Of a stretch of 64,000 nucleotides of DNA, positions 1-12,490 are shown piece after piece. The stretch covers positions 49,580,807-49,644,806 of the forward strand of contig CM076139.1 in the NCBI GenBank assembly GCA_038025085.1, written 5' to 3'. Both the position numbers and the translations under genes were made by a program. The DNA comes from Tetragonia tetragonoides. Lineage: Eukaryota > Streptophyta > Magnoliopsida > Caryophyllales > Aizoaceae. The first letter of the stretch is position 1. Every line of letters begins with the position of its first letter. A model generated the notes under the pieces. The model saw only the letters and a program-made list of their open reading frames with translations. It was not told where the DNA came from and made no database searches.

Positions 1-444
1 TTGTGTCGTTTTATAAAAAAAAGGAAAAAAGTACTGAATTGCTAGTAGTTTTCTCAGTATCATATACAATTTAGTTTTCAATTAACAGGCCCTTCATGTT
101 CTTGGTGCTTTCTCACCTCATTCAAGATCTCTGCTAGTGTTATACTAATAAAATCACACATTGCCGCAAATGTTTTGATTTTGGAATATATAAGCATTGT
201 AGAGGAGGGGACAAGGGGAAGCAACACAAGAAAGCTAATAGCAATAGAATCCTAGATGCTTAACTAGTTAGTACACTAGGTTTATATAACTTAGTAACTT
301 CGAACGGAGTAAATTGAGTATACTCTCGGGTGTTGTTTGTTTGCTGCAAATTTCTTTCTAGTGGTTACTACTTTCCAAATAATTTTTGTTTTATTGTATT
401 TATTATTATTGAGTTGGCTTATTTAAATGGTTCATATATACAGA
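1..444. other. AT-rich non-coding stretch
   Basis: Nothing recognisable as a gene or repeat was seen here. It is AT-rich with short homopolymers, and open frames are short and lack similarity to families I know. Confidence 0.5.
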
Positions 445-800
445 ATGGATGGAAGTTTTTTCAATATGAAAATGCATCATGGGGGTACATTTTCAAAGGA
501 TGCTATGCCATGTTGTGTTGGAGGTAAAACCACTTTTTTACTTTTTTTTTTTTGGATAATTGTGAGATTGATGGGAGCTCATTTTTTGAGCTAGTAGACA
601 TGGCTAAAAGCGTAGGGCTCAATGAGTTGGTGATATTTATATTACATGATCCTTAGTTATATGATTATGATCAATCCATTTTACAAATGGTGAAGTATGC
701 AAATAAAAGCAACTTGCTTAGAGATTTATATTCATATTCAGCATGTTGATGAACTTGGAGTTAGTGCCTTAGTGGCAATGCAAAAATAAGTGAAGCTGTT
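445..800 (+). pseudogene. Decayed PB1-like domain of a plant Mutator-type transposase
   Basis: From an ATG at 445 the frame reads MKMHHGGTF and then VGGK. After a one-base slip in the T-run near 541-553 it continues DNCEIDGSSFFELVDMAKSV. The pattern HHGG, then VGGK, then DNCEID and ELVDMAK matches the plant PB1-like domain found at the N-terminus of many MuDR/MULE-type proteins. Stops follow near 654 (after the residues HDP) and again near 745. A later block reading ILQMVKYANK also fits the family. No DDE transposase core, zinc finger or terminal repeats were seen, so this is only a broken fragment. The family assignment rests on motif memory and has no search behind it. Confidence 0.5.
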
Positions 801-1083
801 CAAAATGTCAATATGAATGACGTACTTTGTTTATTTCATTATCTTTTTAGCCTACATGGAAAGCATTTATTCTAAAACTGCTTATCTGATTATATGTTAA
901 GGTGTTTATGTGTTAGTGCTTATAAGTATGACGTGTTAAGGTGCTTATGTTTTAATTGCTTACTCTGTCCTTCCTTCATTGTGGCTTGTAGGGAGATGTC
1001 GAACCTGGGGGGTGGTGCTGAGGCACATGCTCGATCTAAGAAGTATGATTACGGGGACAACTCAAGTCTTGTGCTCACCACTG

Positions 1084-1117
1084 ATTCGCGCCCGAGGGAC
1101 ATTCGCGCCCGAGGGAC
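1084..1117. repeat. 17-bp tandem duplication breaking the BRR2 frame
   Basis: The unit ATTCGCGCCCGAGGGAC occurs at 1084-1100 and again, identical, at 1101-1117. Seventeen is not a multiple of three. Removing one copy rejoins the N-terminal frame (ATG at 996) with the frame that continues from 1124, so this duplication alone explains the first frameshift. Confidence 0.9.
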
Positions 1118-4100
1118 ATTCGCACCGGTGAGCCCGAGTCTCTGTCGGGGAAAGTCGATCTCAAGTCCTTCGGAGACCGGGCTGCGAAGGGAAGGCCACA
1201 TAAGTTGGGCAAAAAGCTAAAGAATTCATTGAAAAAGAAGGAGAGGGAGCTGCTCTTTGAGACTGGCCCTGCCCGGCAGAGCAAGAAACGCCGCCTTCAT
1301 GATGAGAGTATCTTGACAACAATTGAAGAGGGCATCTACCAGCCGAAAATGAAGGAAACTCAGGCTGCTTATGAGGCTATGCTTAACCTCATTCAGCAGC
1401 AGCTGGGAGGGCAGCCTCTTAATATTGTGAGTGCTGCTGCTGATGAGATTCTTGCTATCCTAAAGAACAACGCTATTAAGAACTCGGACAGGAAAAAGGA
1501 GATTGAGAAGTTATTGAGTCCGATTCCTAGTAAAGTATTTGATAGCTTGGTCGACGTTGGGGAGATGATTACTGACTACCATGAGGGTGGGAATGCTTCT
1601 CCTGCAGAAAATGTGGATGGCACTCTTGATGGTGAGATGGGTGCTGCTGTTGAGTTTGAGGAGAATGAGGATGATGAGAGTGATCTTGATATGGTGGCAG
1701 AAAATGAAGAGGAAGATGAGGATTTGGCTGAAGCAGGTGGGGCTGGGGCTATGCAAATGGCTGGTGAAATTGATGAAGAAGATATGAAAGATACAGATGA
1801 GAGTATGAATCTGAATGTTCAAGACATTGATGCGTACTTGGTTCAGAGGAAGATTTCTCAAGCCTATGTCCAGCAGACTGATCCACAGCAGTGCTAAAAG
1901 CTCGCTGAAGAGGCTCTTAAAATACTTGCTCAAGGGGATGATAGTGAGGTGGAGACTAAGCTTTTGAAGCACCTTGATTTTAATCAGTTCAACCTAATCA
2001 AGTTCCTTTTGCGAAATAGGTGGAAGGTTGTGTGGTGTACCCGTCTGGCTCGAGCAGAAGACCAAGAGGAACGGAAAAAAGATTGAAGAAGAAATGATGG
2101 ATTCTGGTTCCGATTTTGCTGTCATTCTGAAGCAGTTGCGTGCCACCAGGGCTACTTCCAAGGACAGGCAGAAGAACTTGGAGACGAGTATAAGAAAGGA
2201 GGCTCGCAGAATGAAGGATGAGAATGTTGCAGACGGAGACAATGGTCGAAGAGGATTGGCTGATAGAGATGCTGATTATGCTTCGTTGAATGGGCAAAGC
2301 CAACTGCTGAATCTGGATAGCATTTCATTTCAACAGGGTAGTCGATTTATGGCAAATGAGAAGACTACACTGCCAGATGGATCTTACAGGCATCAGGGTA
2401 AAGGATATGAGGAGGTTCATATTCCGGCATTGAAAGCCAAACCATTTCAACCAGGTGAAGCACTTGTGAATATATGCTCAATGCCAGAGTGGGCAAAACC
2501 AGCTTTCAAAGGGATGACACAGTTGAATAGGGTTCAGAGTAAAGTCTATGAAACCGCGCTCTTTTCAGCTGACAACATTCTTCTATGTGCCCCAACTGGT
2601 GCAGGGAAGACTGATGTTGCTGTTCTTACCATATTACAGCAAATTGCATTGAACAGGGCTTCAGATGGGTCAAGTGACCACAACAATTATAAGATTGTGT
2701 ACGTGGCCCCAATGAAAGCTCTTGTGGCTGAAGTGGTTAGTAACTTGTCTAATCGCCTGCAGCATTATGGTGTGAATGTGAAGGAGTTGAGTGGAGATCA
2801 GACACTAACTCGGCAACAGATAGAAGAAACTCAAATAATTGTCACGGCTCCGGAGAAGTGGGATATAGTAACAAGAAAATCAGGGGATTGAACGCATACA
2901 CAGCTTGTTAAACTTCTTATTATTGATGAGATTCATTTACTCCATGACACTAGAGGTCCTGTACTTGAAAGCATAGTTGCAAGGACTATTAGACAGATTG
3001 AAACAACAAAAGAAAACATCCGGCTCGTTGGCCTATCTGCCACTCTACCAAAATATGAGGATGTGGCAAAATTCTTGAGGGTTGATTTAAAGAAGGGATT
3101 ATTCTACTTTGACAACAGCTATAGACCTTGCCCCCTTGCTCAACTGTTCATAGGAATTAATGTCAAAAAGCCGTTGCAGAGGTTCCAGTTGATGAATGAT
3201 GTTTGTTATGAGAAGGTGATGACTGGGGCAGGAATACACCAGGTCCTTATTTTTGTCCACTCAAGGAAAGAGACAGCGAAGACTGCTAGGGCAATATGGG
3301 ATACCGCATTGGCTAGTAACACCCTTTGTAGATTTTTGAAGGAGGATAGTGCAAGTCGTGAGATTCTTCATACCCATACTAATCTCATGAAGAGTAATGA
3401 CCTGAAAGACCTTCTGCCTTATGGTTTTGCAATTCATCATGCTGGGATGGCAAGGGCTGACCGCCAGCTTGTGGAGGAACTCTTTGCTGATGGTCACGTG
3501 CAAGTCTTGGTTTCTACAGCTACCCTAGCTTGGGGTGTCAATCTACCTGCACATACTGTAATTATTAAGGGAACCCAGATTTATAGTCCAGAAAAAGGAG
3601 CATGGACGGAATTGAGTCCTTTGGATGTCATGCAGATGCTGGGTCGTGCAGGTAGGCCTCAGTATGATACTTATGGCGAGGGGTTAATTATTACTGGTCA
3701 CACTGAAATGAGGCTCTATCTGTCTTTGATGAATCAGCAGCTTCCTATTGAAAGCCAGTTTATCTCAAGATTGGCTGATCAGTTGAATGCAGAAATCGTT
3801 CTTGGGACCGTGCAAAATGCTAGAGAAGCCTGCAATTGGATTTGCAACACCTATTTATACATTCGGATGTTACGTAATCCTACTTTGTATGGGTTAGCTC
3901 CTGATGTGCTGGACAAGGACGAAACTCTGAAAGAGAGAAGAGCAAATTTGGTAAGCCATTGATCTTTTTAACATCTCTGGGTTTCTGCTTCCTGTTCTTA
4001 TGATACCATGTTATACTGCGGTCTTGTTTGTTGTTTGTTTCCTTCTTTTTGAGCTTTCGATTTATGTATCAACTTACTACGACTGTGTTTTAATTTGTCC

Positions 4101-7100
4101 AACTGATAATCCTTAGCTATAGATCTTGGATTGGTTGGAATGTTTGCGGCCACTTGAGCACCAAAATCTGACAAATGAGAAAAAGGGGATTTGTGACAGT
4201 AAAGGGGAGGGTATAAGGCAATAGATAATGGACTAGGACAAAATGGGGGCCATGGAAAATCTAGGGGCATCAGGCCATCAGCTATGGATGAGCTCTCCAG
4301 ATTTCCCTGCATTTTCCATGTTTCTTTCTTCCGAAGAACTCAGTTCGAAATTAGGAAAATATGTCGCTAAAGTGGCTCTCAGTCTCCCAGGATACCTGGA
4401 AAGCAAGAAGAAAAAGCTAACCAAACTTGGTAAAACATTCTCCCGACATTAATGATGAATCTTGACCAAATGGACCTTTTATTTTCCTGATCAAATCTGA
4501 ATTAAGTTTGCATTCTTTGTAGGCGTTATTATAAAGTTACCTTGTGTCTCTCTGACAGGCATGGATGTAGCCTGCTTGTAAATTGTAATTGGCGCTGTAT
4601 TTTAGCTCCAGCACACATATAAATTTCTGAAGTTTTTGTTGTCTGCTTTGGTGGTCATGTTAACTAATGTAATGCCTGCTGTATTGTTGATCCTGAAAGA
4701 TTTGTTTTTATCAAAATGTTTTTACATTTTTTATTCATATACCAGTCTGTGTTTACATAAATTACTTGGAAGTCGTTAAATGGGTTACATTTCATATATG
4801 GTTGTTCAACTAAAATAAACCCTTTTTTTTCAGATTCATTCTGCAGTAGTTATTTTGCACAAGAATAATTTGATATGTTATGATCGGAAGACTGGGTACT
4901 TCAAGGTCACTGACTTGGGTCGGATTGCATGTTGCTATTACATAACACATGGAACGATATCCACATACAATGAGCTCTTGAAGCCAACGTTGGCTGACAC
5001 GGAGCTTTGCCAGCTATTCTCCCTCAGTGAGGAATTTAAATACGTGACAGTAAGGCAAGATGAGAAGATAGAACTGGCCAAGCTTTTGGAACGTGTTCCA
5101 ATTCCTATTAAAGAGAGCCTGGAAGAGCCCAGTGCTAAGATCGACACTTTACTTCAAGCATACATTTCTCAGTTGAAGCTTGAAGGTCCGTCACTGACAT
5201 CAGACATGGTCTATATAACACAGGTGAGCTGTTTTTCAGATTATTTAACAAGTTCTATTTTGTACCTGGCTTATCTCTATTTGTGTTTTTAAACTAATTT
5301 TGTCTTTTCTTTCGTTTCAGAGTGCGACTCGTCTTATGCGAGCACTTTTTGAGATAATCTTGAAAAGAGGATGGGCTCAACTAGCGGAGAAAGCTTTGAA
5401 TTTGTGCAAAATGGTTCAAAAAAGGATGTGGAGTGTGCAGACGCCTCTGTGTCAATTCACTGGGATTCCAAATGAAATCCTGATGAAGTTGGAGAAGAAG
5501 GATCTGGCCTGGGAAAGGTACTTTGACCTTTCTCCTCAAGAACTCGGGGCGCTTATAAGATGCCCAAAAATGGGTAGAACTCTTCATAAATTCATTCACC
5601 AGTTTCCAAGGCTTAATCTTGCAGCCCATGTCCAGCCAATTACTCGTTCGGTTTTGGGAGTGGAACTTACAATTGCACCTGACTTCCAGTGGGATGACAA
5701 GGTTCATGGATATGTGGAGCCTTTTTGGGTGATTTTGGAGGACAATGACAGTGAATACATTCTTCATCATGAATATTTCATGCTGAAGAAGCAGTATATT
5801 GATGAGGTCCATACTCTGAACTTTACCGTGCCAATCTCTGAGCCTCTGCCACCTCAATATTTCATTCGTATTGTTTCCGATAGATGGTTGGGATCGCAGA
5901 CTGTTTTACCTGTTTCTTTCAGGCACCTTATTTTACCCGAGAAGTATCCTCCCCCATCTGAGTTATTGGACTTGCAACCATTGCCTGTTACTGCTTTAAG
6001 AAATCAGTCATATGAAGCTCTTTATCAGGAATTTGAGCACTTCAATCCTGTTCAGACACAAACTTTCAATGTTTTGTACAACTCAGATGACAATGTCTTG
6101 GTTGCAGCACCGACTGGTAGTGGGAAGACCATATGTGCTGAGTTTGCTATCTTGCGTGATATTCATAAAGATCCTGACAGCATAATGCGTGTTGTCTATA
6201 TAGCACCCATTGAAGCGCTTGCAAATGAACGGTATCGTGAATGGGAGAGGAAGTTTGCAAGAGTTCTTCGTTTGCAAGTGGTGGAACTCACAGGTGAAAT
6301 GGCTATTGACATAAAATTACTTGAGAAAGGGCAGATAATAATTACTCCTCAGCAATGGGATGCTGTATCTCGACGTTGGAAACAAAGAAAATGTGTTCAG
6401 CAAATTAGCCTTTTCATCATCGATGAGCTCCATCTGATTGGTGGTCAAGGTGGCCCTGTGTTGGAAGTGATTGTATCAAGGATGAGATACATAGCAAGTC
6501 AAGTGGAAAACAAGATTCGCATTGTTGCTTTATCAACTTCTCTTGCTAGTGCCAAGGATCTTGGTGAATGGATAGGTGCTAGCTCGAACCTCTTCAATTT
6601 CCCACCAGGGGTTCGTCCTGTTCCTCTGGAGATCCACATTCAGGGTGTAGATATTGCTAGTATTGAGGCAAGGATGCAGGCTATGACGAAACGAACATAC
6701 ATGGCTATTGTCGAACAGGCAAAGCATAGGAAACCTGCTATTGTTTATGTTCCTACCCGAAAGCATGCCTCTCTTAGTGCTGTGGATCTCGTAACATATG
6801 CTAGTGCAGACAGTGGAGAAAAGCCCATATTTCTGCTGCGTTCATTGGAGGAGTTGGAGCCTTTTATTCATAAGATCAAGGATTCTACTCTCAAAATCAC
6901 TCTTAGCTATGGTGTGGGATTTTTGCATGAAGGGTTGGTTAGCAAAGACCAAGAGACTTTTACACAGCTATTTAAAGCTGGATGGATCCAAGTTTGTGTT
7001 ATAACCAGTTCGATGTGCTGGGGAGTACCGCTGTTGGCACATTTGGTGGTTGTCATGGGAACTCAGTACCATGACGGACGAGAAAATTCTCATACTGATT

Positions 7101-7135
7101 ATCCCATCAGTTATTTGTTGCAGATGATGGGTCAT

Positions 7136-7177
7136 GCCAGTTGACCTTTAGTAGATGCCAGTCGACCTTTAGAAGAT
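7136..7177. repeat. 21-bp in-frame tandem duplication in BRR2 cassette 2
   Basis: Two 21-bp units lie at 7136-7156 and 7157-7177, with two mismatches. Each encodes the ASRPL-type motif that occurs once in the family. The first copy has TGA where the second has CGA, so the stop at 7142 sits inside the duplicated unit. Confidence 0.85.
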
Positions 7178-8494
7178 AACTCTGGGAAGTGTGTAATCCT
7201 CTGCCATGCACCATGTAAGGAGTACTACAAGAAGTTCTTGTACGAAGCACTCCCCGTAGAGAGCCATTTGCAGCACTTTTTACATGATAATTTGAATGCA
7301 GAAATAGTTGCTGGAGTTATTGCGAATAAGCAGGATGCTGTGGACTATCTCACATGGACATTCATGTACAGGAGGCTGATTCAGAATCCCAATTACTACA
7401 ATCTTCAAGGGGTCAGTCAAAGGTATCTGTCAGATTATCTGTCTGAGCTTGTCGAGAACACGCTAAGTGATCTGGAAGTGAGGAAATGTGTGGCTATTGA
7501 AGATGACATGGATCTCTCTCCTTTGAACCTTGGAATGATATCATCATATTATTACACCAGTTACACTACAGTTGAACGCTTCAGTTCTTCCTTAACTTCT
7601 AGAACAAAATTGAAGGGTCTCTTGGAGATACTGGTCTCAGCATCAGAGTATTTGCAACTGCCAGTACGACCTGGGGAAGAAGAACTGATTCGCAGGTTGA
7701 TGAATCACCAGAGGTTCTCTTTTGAGAATCCCAAGTACACAGATCCCTATGTAAAAGCAAATATGCTTCTACAAATGCACTTTTCAAGGCATCCAGTTGG
7801 TGGGGTTATTGCGGATGATCAGCGTGAAGTGCTCCTTTCTGCGTGTAGATTGCTTCAGGCTATGGTTGATGTTATTTCAAGCAATGGGTGGCTAAGTCTC
7901 GCTCTTCTGGCAATGGAAGTAAGCCAGATGGTGACACAGGCTATGTGGAGCCATGATTCCGAGCTTTTACAGGTACCACACTTTACAAAGGAGTTAGCCA
8001 AGAAATGCCAAGAGAACCCCGAGAAGCCTATTGAGACTGTGTTTGACCTGGTCAACATGGAGGATGACGAGAGGAAAGGACTCCTGCAGATGTCTGACTT
8101 AGACTTGCTGGAAGTTGCGCGTTTTTGTAACCGCTTTCCTGACATTAATATGACTCATGATGTAGTGGATGGTGACAAAGTCAGGGCTGGGGAAGATATC
8201 ACAATGGTCGTTACCCTTGAGGCTGATCTCGAAGGGACGTCAGAAGTGGGATCCGTGGATGCTTTCAGGTATCCTAAGGCGAAAGAAGAGGGATGGTGGC
8301 TGGTAGTGGGTGACACAGAGAGCAACGAGTTGCTGGCTATCAGGAGGGTTAGCTTTCAAAGGAAATCGAAAGTCAAGCTTGAATTTAAGGCACCTCCTGA
8401 AGTCGGAGAGAATACTTATACTTTGTATCTCATGTGTGACTCCTACCTGGGGTGTGATCAAGAGTACAAGTTTACAGTCATTGTGAGCAACTGA

Positions 8495-8947
8495 CTGGAA
8501 AAGATCGATGAACTATGATGACTTTCTAAACAGCTGACAGTCGAAAAAACCTGTATTACGTGCTTTGCAGCCCCTCAAGTACTCTTATTTCCTGAGTTTT
8601 TCTAGTCAAGTACTTATACTAAATGTTAGAGAAGGTATTTTCGATAGATCTCGCACCTCTGAATATGCGTGTTAAAATTAATAAAGCTCGACATTCTGCA
8701 ATACATTCTTGTTTACTGAATGATTTTAATACACTGCCTTTACAGTCCAGGCTAGTCTGTACTGCATTGTCACCTTCTTGTCTCACCTTCTTGAGTCGAG
8801 CCCTGCTGCAGTGCTGCCACTTCTTGAACTTGGAATGTCTGTTAATTTCCATTGTTGCGCAGGGTTTGGTTCAGCAATTTGTCTGTGCTACTTGACTCGC
8901 ATGTTATGCAGTGTTGTGTATCTGTAGTTAGTCTGGTCAAAAGGGTA
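8495..8947. other. 3' flank of BRR2 locus
   Basis: Probable 3'-UTR and spacer. I saw no coding signal that resembles a known family. Short overlapping frames on both strands look like chance. Confidence 0.5.
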
Positions 8948-8955
8948 CATAGAGT

Positions 8956-9479
8956 TAGAGCCGGCAAAAACTGACACGACATGATAACACGACACGAACC
9001 GGACACGAAATAAACGGGTTAGTGTTGAGATTTTTGACACGATTAACTTAAGCTGGTCGACACGAGTAACACGTTTAGTTAAATGGGTTGGGTTAGTGTT
9101 GAGATTTTCAACACGAAATTGACACGCTCTGACACGATTATTCAAACATGTCCAGAAATAAGTCACTTAACTAATGATAATATCAGAAAATAAACTTCAA
9201 ATCTATGATATTCATTAGTTCAAATGACTAATACACCAATGGAAGCTTAAAAGTAATGTTTCAAAATTTATTTACTATTTTTTTATTAGTTTTTTATGTT
9301 GTATTTTTTGTTTTCTAAAAAGAAATCATATTTAAAAAGTTAAGCGGGTCAACATGAATAACACGATTATTAAGCGGGTTGGGTTAGTGTTAAAGGTTTT
9401 CGACACGATTAATAAATGGATCGGGTTATCTTTAACACGAACACGAATATGACACGACACAACCTATTTACCAGCTCTA
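8956..9479. mobile_element. Non-autonomous hAT element, 524 bp
   Basis: The element starts TAGAGCCGGCAAA and ends with the inverted version TTTACCAGCTCTA. It is flanked by a perfect 8-bp direct repeat, CATAGAGT (8948-8955 and 9480-9487), the target-site length of hAT transposases. Both ends carry many copies of an ACACGA-type motif, with a more AT-rich middle. There is no transposase coding region, so it would depend on an autonomous relative. Confidence 0.88.
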
Positions 9480-9487
9480 CATAGAGT

Positions 9488-10800
9488 CATAGAGAGGATA
9501 GAAAGAAGACTTCCATCCTCTAATAGGAGTAATATATGTGGACTAGTTTGGGAAAAAAGTTTCTTCTGATCGAAAAAAATTTCGTATTGTTACTGCAAAT
9601 TGAATTCCTACTTGAAATCAGAAACGTTACTGCTTATGAGTCTTCTAAAAGATTCCCTTTTTTTTTTTATTTATGTGGTGGGGTAAATCAGCTATAGAAA
9701 ATTTTGTTATGAATGAGATGAAAGATATCAGTTAGTGAGGTATAAAAGTTAAAAAGAAAAGTTAACATTCATAACATAACATTTCCATAACAGTTTGTAT
9801 ATAAAAGTTCTTTACTTTTTTTTGGGACAGTTAAAGTTCTTTACTGTATGCATTCAAAAGAAAAAAAAAAAAAACTAGTAGTATAATTTTTTACTATACT
9901 ATTATTACTATGTATGTGTTCAGATTGTTCACCATAAAGAGTTTTATTTATTATTGAATAATTTAATTTACACACATTTTCCGATAAAAAGATATAGTGC
10001 CTTACAAACTTTTTATTCACTATGATAACTCAGTGACACGTTTTGACTATTCTATGATATGAATTGACCATAATAGATTCGTTTACTAGTCAAACACAAA
10101 ACGAGTGGTCAATGTCATCACTTTTCGAGCGTTATAAATTCAAATTCTACACTACTAAAGAATTGCCGATACATATAATAGGTGAAAGAAAAAAAAACCC
10201 ATTTCACAGAGCATGAATAACGCAAGTTTGATTTGCAACAATTTATTATAACCTGTCTATTTTAATAAAATAAGAAGATATTTTACTATAGAAGGCCAAG
10301 TATATACAAAATTTGACATACTCCAACGTGTCCATAATCCAATGGTCACAATAATATATACTGACTACCCCAAATTTAAATCTGACTCAATAATTTTACT
10401 TGTCTTACAAAAATGCTTATACCAACTTTGAATAAAAAGTAGTATAGTTCACAACTTCACACCTCTCACAAGATTAATGAGAAAAACAAAAAATTATTTT
10501 CAATTTACAATATCACACTCTTTTTCATGTTAGAAAATAAATTATTTTTATTTATCTATGAAAAAAACTATCCAAACATTTACAAACATAAATATCTCTA
10601 AGAAGTTCACACTCTTAAAATCAAACCAGACCAATAGATGAGACTATTAGACACAGTGGCTAAATCGAGTCCCGATATTACTAGACGTTACACCTACACA
10701 GTGATATAGGGGCAAAATAGACAATATAAATAATCTCCAGCCTTTTCCCGTACACGATTTCTGCAAATAGTATATTTTGCCCTTTCGCGGTTCAAATATT
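9488..10800. other. AT-rich intergenic spacer
   Basis: No gene was seen. It contains a tiny poly(T)-bearing insertion with flanking direct repeats (9804-9845, listed separately) and, at its right end, the probable promoter of the DCD-Kelch gene. Confidence 0.5.
9804..9845. mobile_element. Micro-insertion with poly(T) and 12-bp flanking repeats
   Basis: AAAGTTCTTTAC occurs at 9804-9815 and 9833-9844. Between them lies a T-run (9816-9823) followed by GGGACAGTT. On the opposite strand this is a short tag followed by poly(A), as expected for an almost completely 5'-truncated retroposon with a target-site duplication. Confidence 0.5.
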
Positions 10801-12490
10801 TCTCAGACGTGAACACTCAAAGCAAGTAAGTAAACTCTTCTACTCTCTCTCTCTCTCTCTCCCCTCTAGGCCTCTAGCAATAACATTTAGGAAACACTCA
10901 ATTTTTCTCTAAATAGCAAGAATTTTTTTTTCCAGTTCACAAAATTCTCGCTCTTTCATTTTCTCTCTAGAATTTGTCGATTTTCATTTGCGTTGAAGGT
11001 GAAGAAGTTTAGAAGTGTTTGATCGGTGATAAACTGAAAAAAGGTTCGATCATTTCGGCTTTTTATTTAGTTCAAGAACTTGTTTTAGGGTTTTTGTCTA
11101 TGCTTAGTGCATTTTTGCTTGAAGATCATACTCTGTTGTTTCTATAATGGCCTCTTTTTTTTAGTTTTGAAGTCATTTTCCATTTTTCTTTCCATTTTTG
11201 GCATAATTCTCGGCGAATTTTGTTTATAGGTTTTGTGTTTTGTCCGACTGATGAAGTTTTTAGATACATGGTGAAAAATCGCCGTTTTTTTCGTTTTCCA
11301 GTGATTTTCCTATATATTCGGCGTATTTTTATTTTTTATTTTATTTTATTTTGGTGAAATTATGTGAAGTTGTGGACTATTAATGATTTCTTTGTGTGTA
11401 GTGTTTTCAAGTTGATTTATCTTGGTTTGATTGCTACATTTTGGCTTGGTTTATGTTGCGATGTAATTGTAGCTGTTGTTAGCTGTCTATAATTCTATAC
11501 TAGGATTTTTTATCAACGAGGATGTAATTCAGTAATTTAGTGTGACAATCGCCCTTTCATATGATTGTTTTGGTACTCAGTAAAGTAGGCATCTGATATT
11601 TGGCTGCCAAATTTGTTTTTAGTCGATTATTGGCGGACGAAGGAACCGGACTTATAAATGCCATTAGTTTAGTTATATGTAAGGAGGGAGAGAGCCTCAT
11701 GGTATCTATGATTTTACAAAGACATGTTTTTGCAATGTATTTAGGATGGTCGATTTGCGATTAGTGGTTTCGACAGACTAGCTTTTCTACATGTTTGATG
11801 TGTTGTGCTGAACATCAATTTAATTTAGCAAGTAGGAACTTCCATTGCAAGGGGAACAACATTGATCATTAGTTTGAGCAAAATTAGGTGAACAACAAAC
11901 AAAAATGGTAGATTCGGCATATGGAAATGTCAAGCTTTCTATAGAAATATTTTCCATCAATTAGAAAGGCATGAGGCGTGTTTCGGACGTAGAAGATTTT
12001 GTTTTCATAATGGACTTTCCACTCCATCCTGATGCAGCCCCAACTGCGTCCTCAAAGGTGTTCGTGTTCATGATGGTTCTACTTGTGTTATAGCATGCAT
12101 GTTTTTTTGGTAGATGTGCTAAACTCCTGCTGTTTAGTTACCACTAGTTGTGCTTCTTAATACTAAGGTACATTTGTTTTGCAACCATCCCCTGTATGAA
12201 GGTCTATAGTGGAAGAACAATCATTATGTTAGAAGTTCTGAAATTGAATTGTGCTGAATAATGGTTCATCTTTAACATTTACTTTACCGGATCTTCATCT
12301 AATTATTTATACGGAGCACAATGCTTATGAGCTATTTGTAACTGATGCATCTGAAAACACTTCGTTTCCTATTTTTTCCCCAGCTTTTATTTTTATATTT
12401 GTTATGTTTTATTCCCTGTTTTGTTTTCTTGTTCAGGTTTTCAGATTTAACCTTAACTGGTTCACTAAATTTACATTTGTTTGTTATAGG
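10801..12490 (+). promoter_or_regulatory. Probable 5' leader and leader intron of the DCD-Kelch gene
   Basis: A CT run (about 10843-10860) is followed by pyrimidine-rich leader sequence. A T-rich, intron-like stretch then runs to an acceptor ...TTATAG at 12489, one base before the ATG at 12491. The exact donor is uncertain; AAAAAAG|GTTCG near 11044 is one possibility. No coding sequence was recognised in between. Confidence 0.45.

Larger units (their letters stand above)
996..8494 (+). pseudogene. BRR2: BRR2-type U5 snRNP RNA helicase, disrupted copy
   Basis: BRR2 is the Ski2-like DExH helicase of the U5 snRNP that unwinds U4/U6 during spliceosome activation. The locus has the full family layout: an N-terminal region beginning MSNLGGGAEAHAR, cassette 1 with APTGAGKT (2589-2612), DEIH (2925-2936) and QMLGRAGRP (near 3633), then cassette 2 with APTGSGKT (near 6107) and DELH (6422), and a C-terminal Sec63 region ending at 8494. 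Exons are about 996-3950, 4834-5223 and 5321-8494, with GT-AG introns. As written it cannot be translated whole. A 17-bp tandem duplication at 1084-1117 shifts the frame. TAA at 1895 replaces a Gln codon. An extra A in the run at 2075-2080 shifts the frame. TGA at 2889 and TGA at 7142 both replace Arg codons. In cassette 2 the conserved QMMGRAS motif reads MMGHAS. Homology continues across every lesion, so decay is recent, or the assembly has errors. An ...TTGTAG acceptor just before the ATG suggests a 5'-UTR intron. Confidence 0.85.

Noticed and set aside
1511..1972. Minus-strand 153-codon frame
   Set aside because: It is antisense to the acidic, low-complexity N-terminal region of BRR2 and has no features of its own.
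5381..5857. Minus-strand 158-codon frame
   Set aside because: Antisense shadow of BRR2 exon 3.
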